A DNA stretch of 5,579 bases, from positions 1 to 5,579 of the forward strand of contig JBCCMA010000183.1 in NCBI GenBank assembly GCA_039026595.1, given 5' to 3'. Position 1 is the first letter of the stretch; every line of letters starts with the position of its first letter. This document shows positions 4,948 through 5,579 of the stretch, one piece after another. Made by a program: the position numbers and the translations under genes. The notes under the pieces are model-generated. The model did not search any database and was not told the DNA's origin. It saw only the letters and a list, made by a program, of their open reading frames with translations. This DNA is from JBCCMA01 sp039026595 (GTDB lineage: Bacteria; Pseudomonadota; Gammaproteobacteria; Steroidobacterales; JBCCMA01).

Positions 4948-5579
4948 TCACTGCGTGCGCGTCCGATTGTCCCCGGTGAAGTTGCGCAATCCGTTGAACA
5001 CGATCATCACAGGTAGCAGAACAGCACCCATCAGCGCGCCGATAAGGCCGGAACCACTCATGGTCTCATCGAACGTCTTTTCGCCCTCGTAGATCCGCGC
5101 GTTCAGCGCGTATTGAGGCGTCATGCAGGCAACGAAATACAGCGGCCCCATGAAAAACAGCAGCGTATTGACCGCGGTGTACAGCAGACCGCCTGCGATT
5201 CCGGCAAAAATTGATCCGCGGAAACGGCGCTTCAGATTTGACTGAAGAAACTCCCGCTTCTCGGTAATGAGCCGGCGCGTATCCACATCCTCCACGTTAA
5301 GTGCTTCGGCCTTTTGAATGGTCTCGAGGCCCTGATCAACGTGTGCTCGCTTGGTCGCGTAGAAGAGCCCGTCGTCATCCTGGACCCATCCCGAGTACAC
5401 AACGCCGACGTAGCCCCGGGCGAGCAGATTGCGGATAGGCGTATTGTCGGGCTCCGCCGCCAGACACTCCTCCAGAATCCGGATCCCGGCCGCGTCCTTG
5501 TCGAGGTTGATCAGACTTTGACCTACTGCGGCTCGATAGCCGACCGAATCAGGCTCGATCTTTGCGGCGCGCTGGAAAT
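4948..5579 (-). CDS. TPR-repeat protein with C-terminal membrane anchor, partial (N-terminus outside window)
   Basis: The frame is open to the window edge, giving 209 visible residues from the C-terminal end. An internal GTG at 5400 could be taken as a start, but clear TPR sequence continues upstream of it (visible residues 1-59), so the gene begins outside the window. One well-formed TPR runs from about visible residue 11 to 44 (YRAAVGQSLINLDKDAAGI, then ILEECLAAEPD), with a less regular one after it (HVDQGLETIQKAEALN). A basic patch KRRFR precedes a long hydrophobic segment (about 121-153), and a second one follows at about 176-199, before a short polar tail. By the positive-inside rule the TPR part should be cytoplasmic. 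TPRs bind other proteins; the partner and the missing N-terminal domain are unknown. It lies upstream of the operon on the same strand, separated by 316 bases. Confidence 0.85.
   Translation of the reverse strand, partial: FQRAAKIEPDSVGYRAAVGQSLINLDKDAAGIRILEECLAAEPDNTPIRNLLARGYVGVVYSGWVQDDDGLFYATKRAHVDQGLETIQKAEALNVEDVDTRRLITEKREFLQSNLKRRFRGSIFAGIAGGLLYTAVNTLLFFMGPLYFVACMTPQYALNARIYEGEKTFDETMSGSGLIGALMGAVLLPVMIVFNGLRNFTGDNRTRTQ

Overview
The window looks like chromosomal DNA of moderately high GC from a proteobacterium, most likely a gammaproteobacterium. This is inferred from the kinds of genes present: a YjjJ-type HipA kinase, a YegD-type Hsp70 and a Sig-70_X6-type ECF sigma factor. No ribosomal or housekeeping marker is present to confirm it. 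All six supported genes lie on the minus strand, so transcription runs from the right end to the left end.

From right to left: (i) 5579-4948 is the C-terminal part of a TPR protein with a two-part membrane anchor; its N-terminus lies outside the window. (ii) 4947-4632 is a 316-base non-coding stretch with a plausible sigma-70 promoter and two perfect palindromes. (iii) 4631-4431 is a tiny acidic exported protein with a strong Shine-Dalgarno site. (iv) 4434-3151 is a YegD-like Hsp70 ATPase without a substrate-binding domain. (v) 3154-2015 is an unrecognised protein with DHH-like and DxD-like putative metal-binding motifs. (vi) 1965-1384 is an ECF sigma factor of the Sig-70_X6 (PF07638-type) group. 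(vii) 1383-1269 is a short intergenic region rich in repeats and dyads. (viii) 1268-6 is a HipA-family kinase of the YjjJ type with a fused N-terminal winged helix-turn-helix.

Genes iii to v are joined by 4-base stop/start overlaps, and the sigma gene follows after 49 bases. They are therefore almost certainly one operon: exported miniprotein, Hsp70 ATPase, putative metal-dependent enzyme, sigma factor. The TPR membrane protein upstream may belong to the same module. No anti-sigma factor is visible. A reasonable but unproven reading is an envelope-linked sensing or stress module whose output is the ECF sigma factor. The HipA/YjjJ gene is separated by its own regulatory region and is probably an independent, self-regulated toxin-like kinase gene. 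No tRNA, rRNA, CRISPR array, insertion sequence or phage gene was seen.
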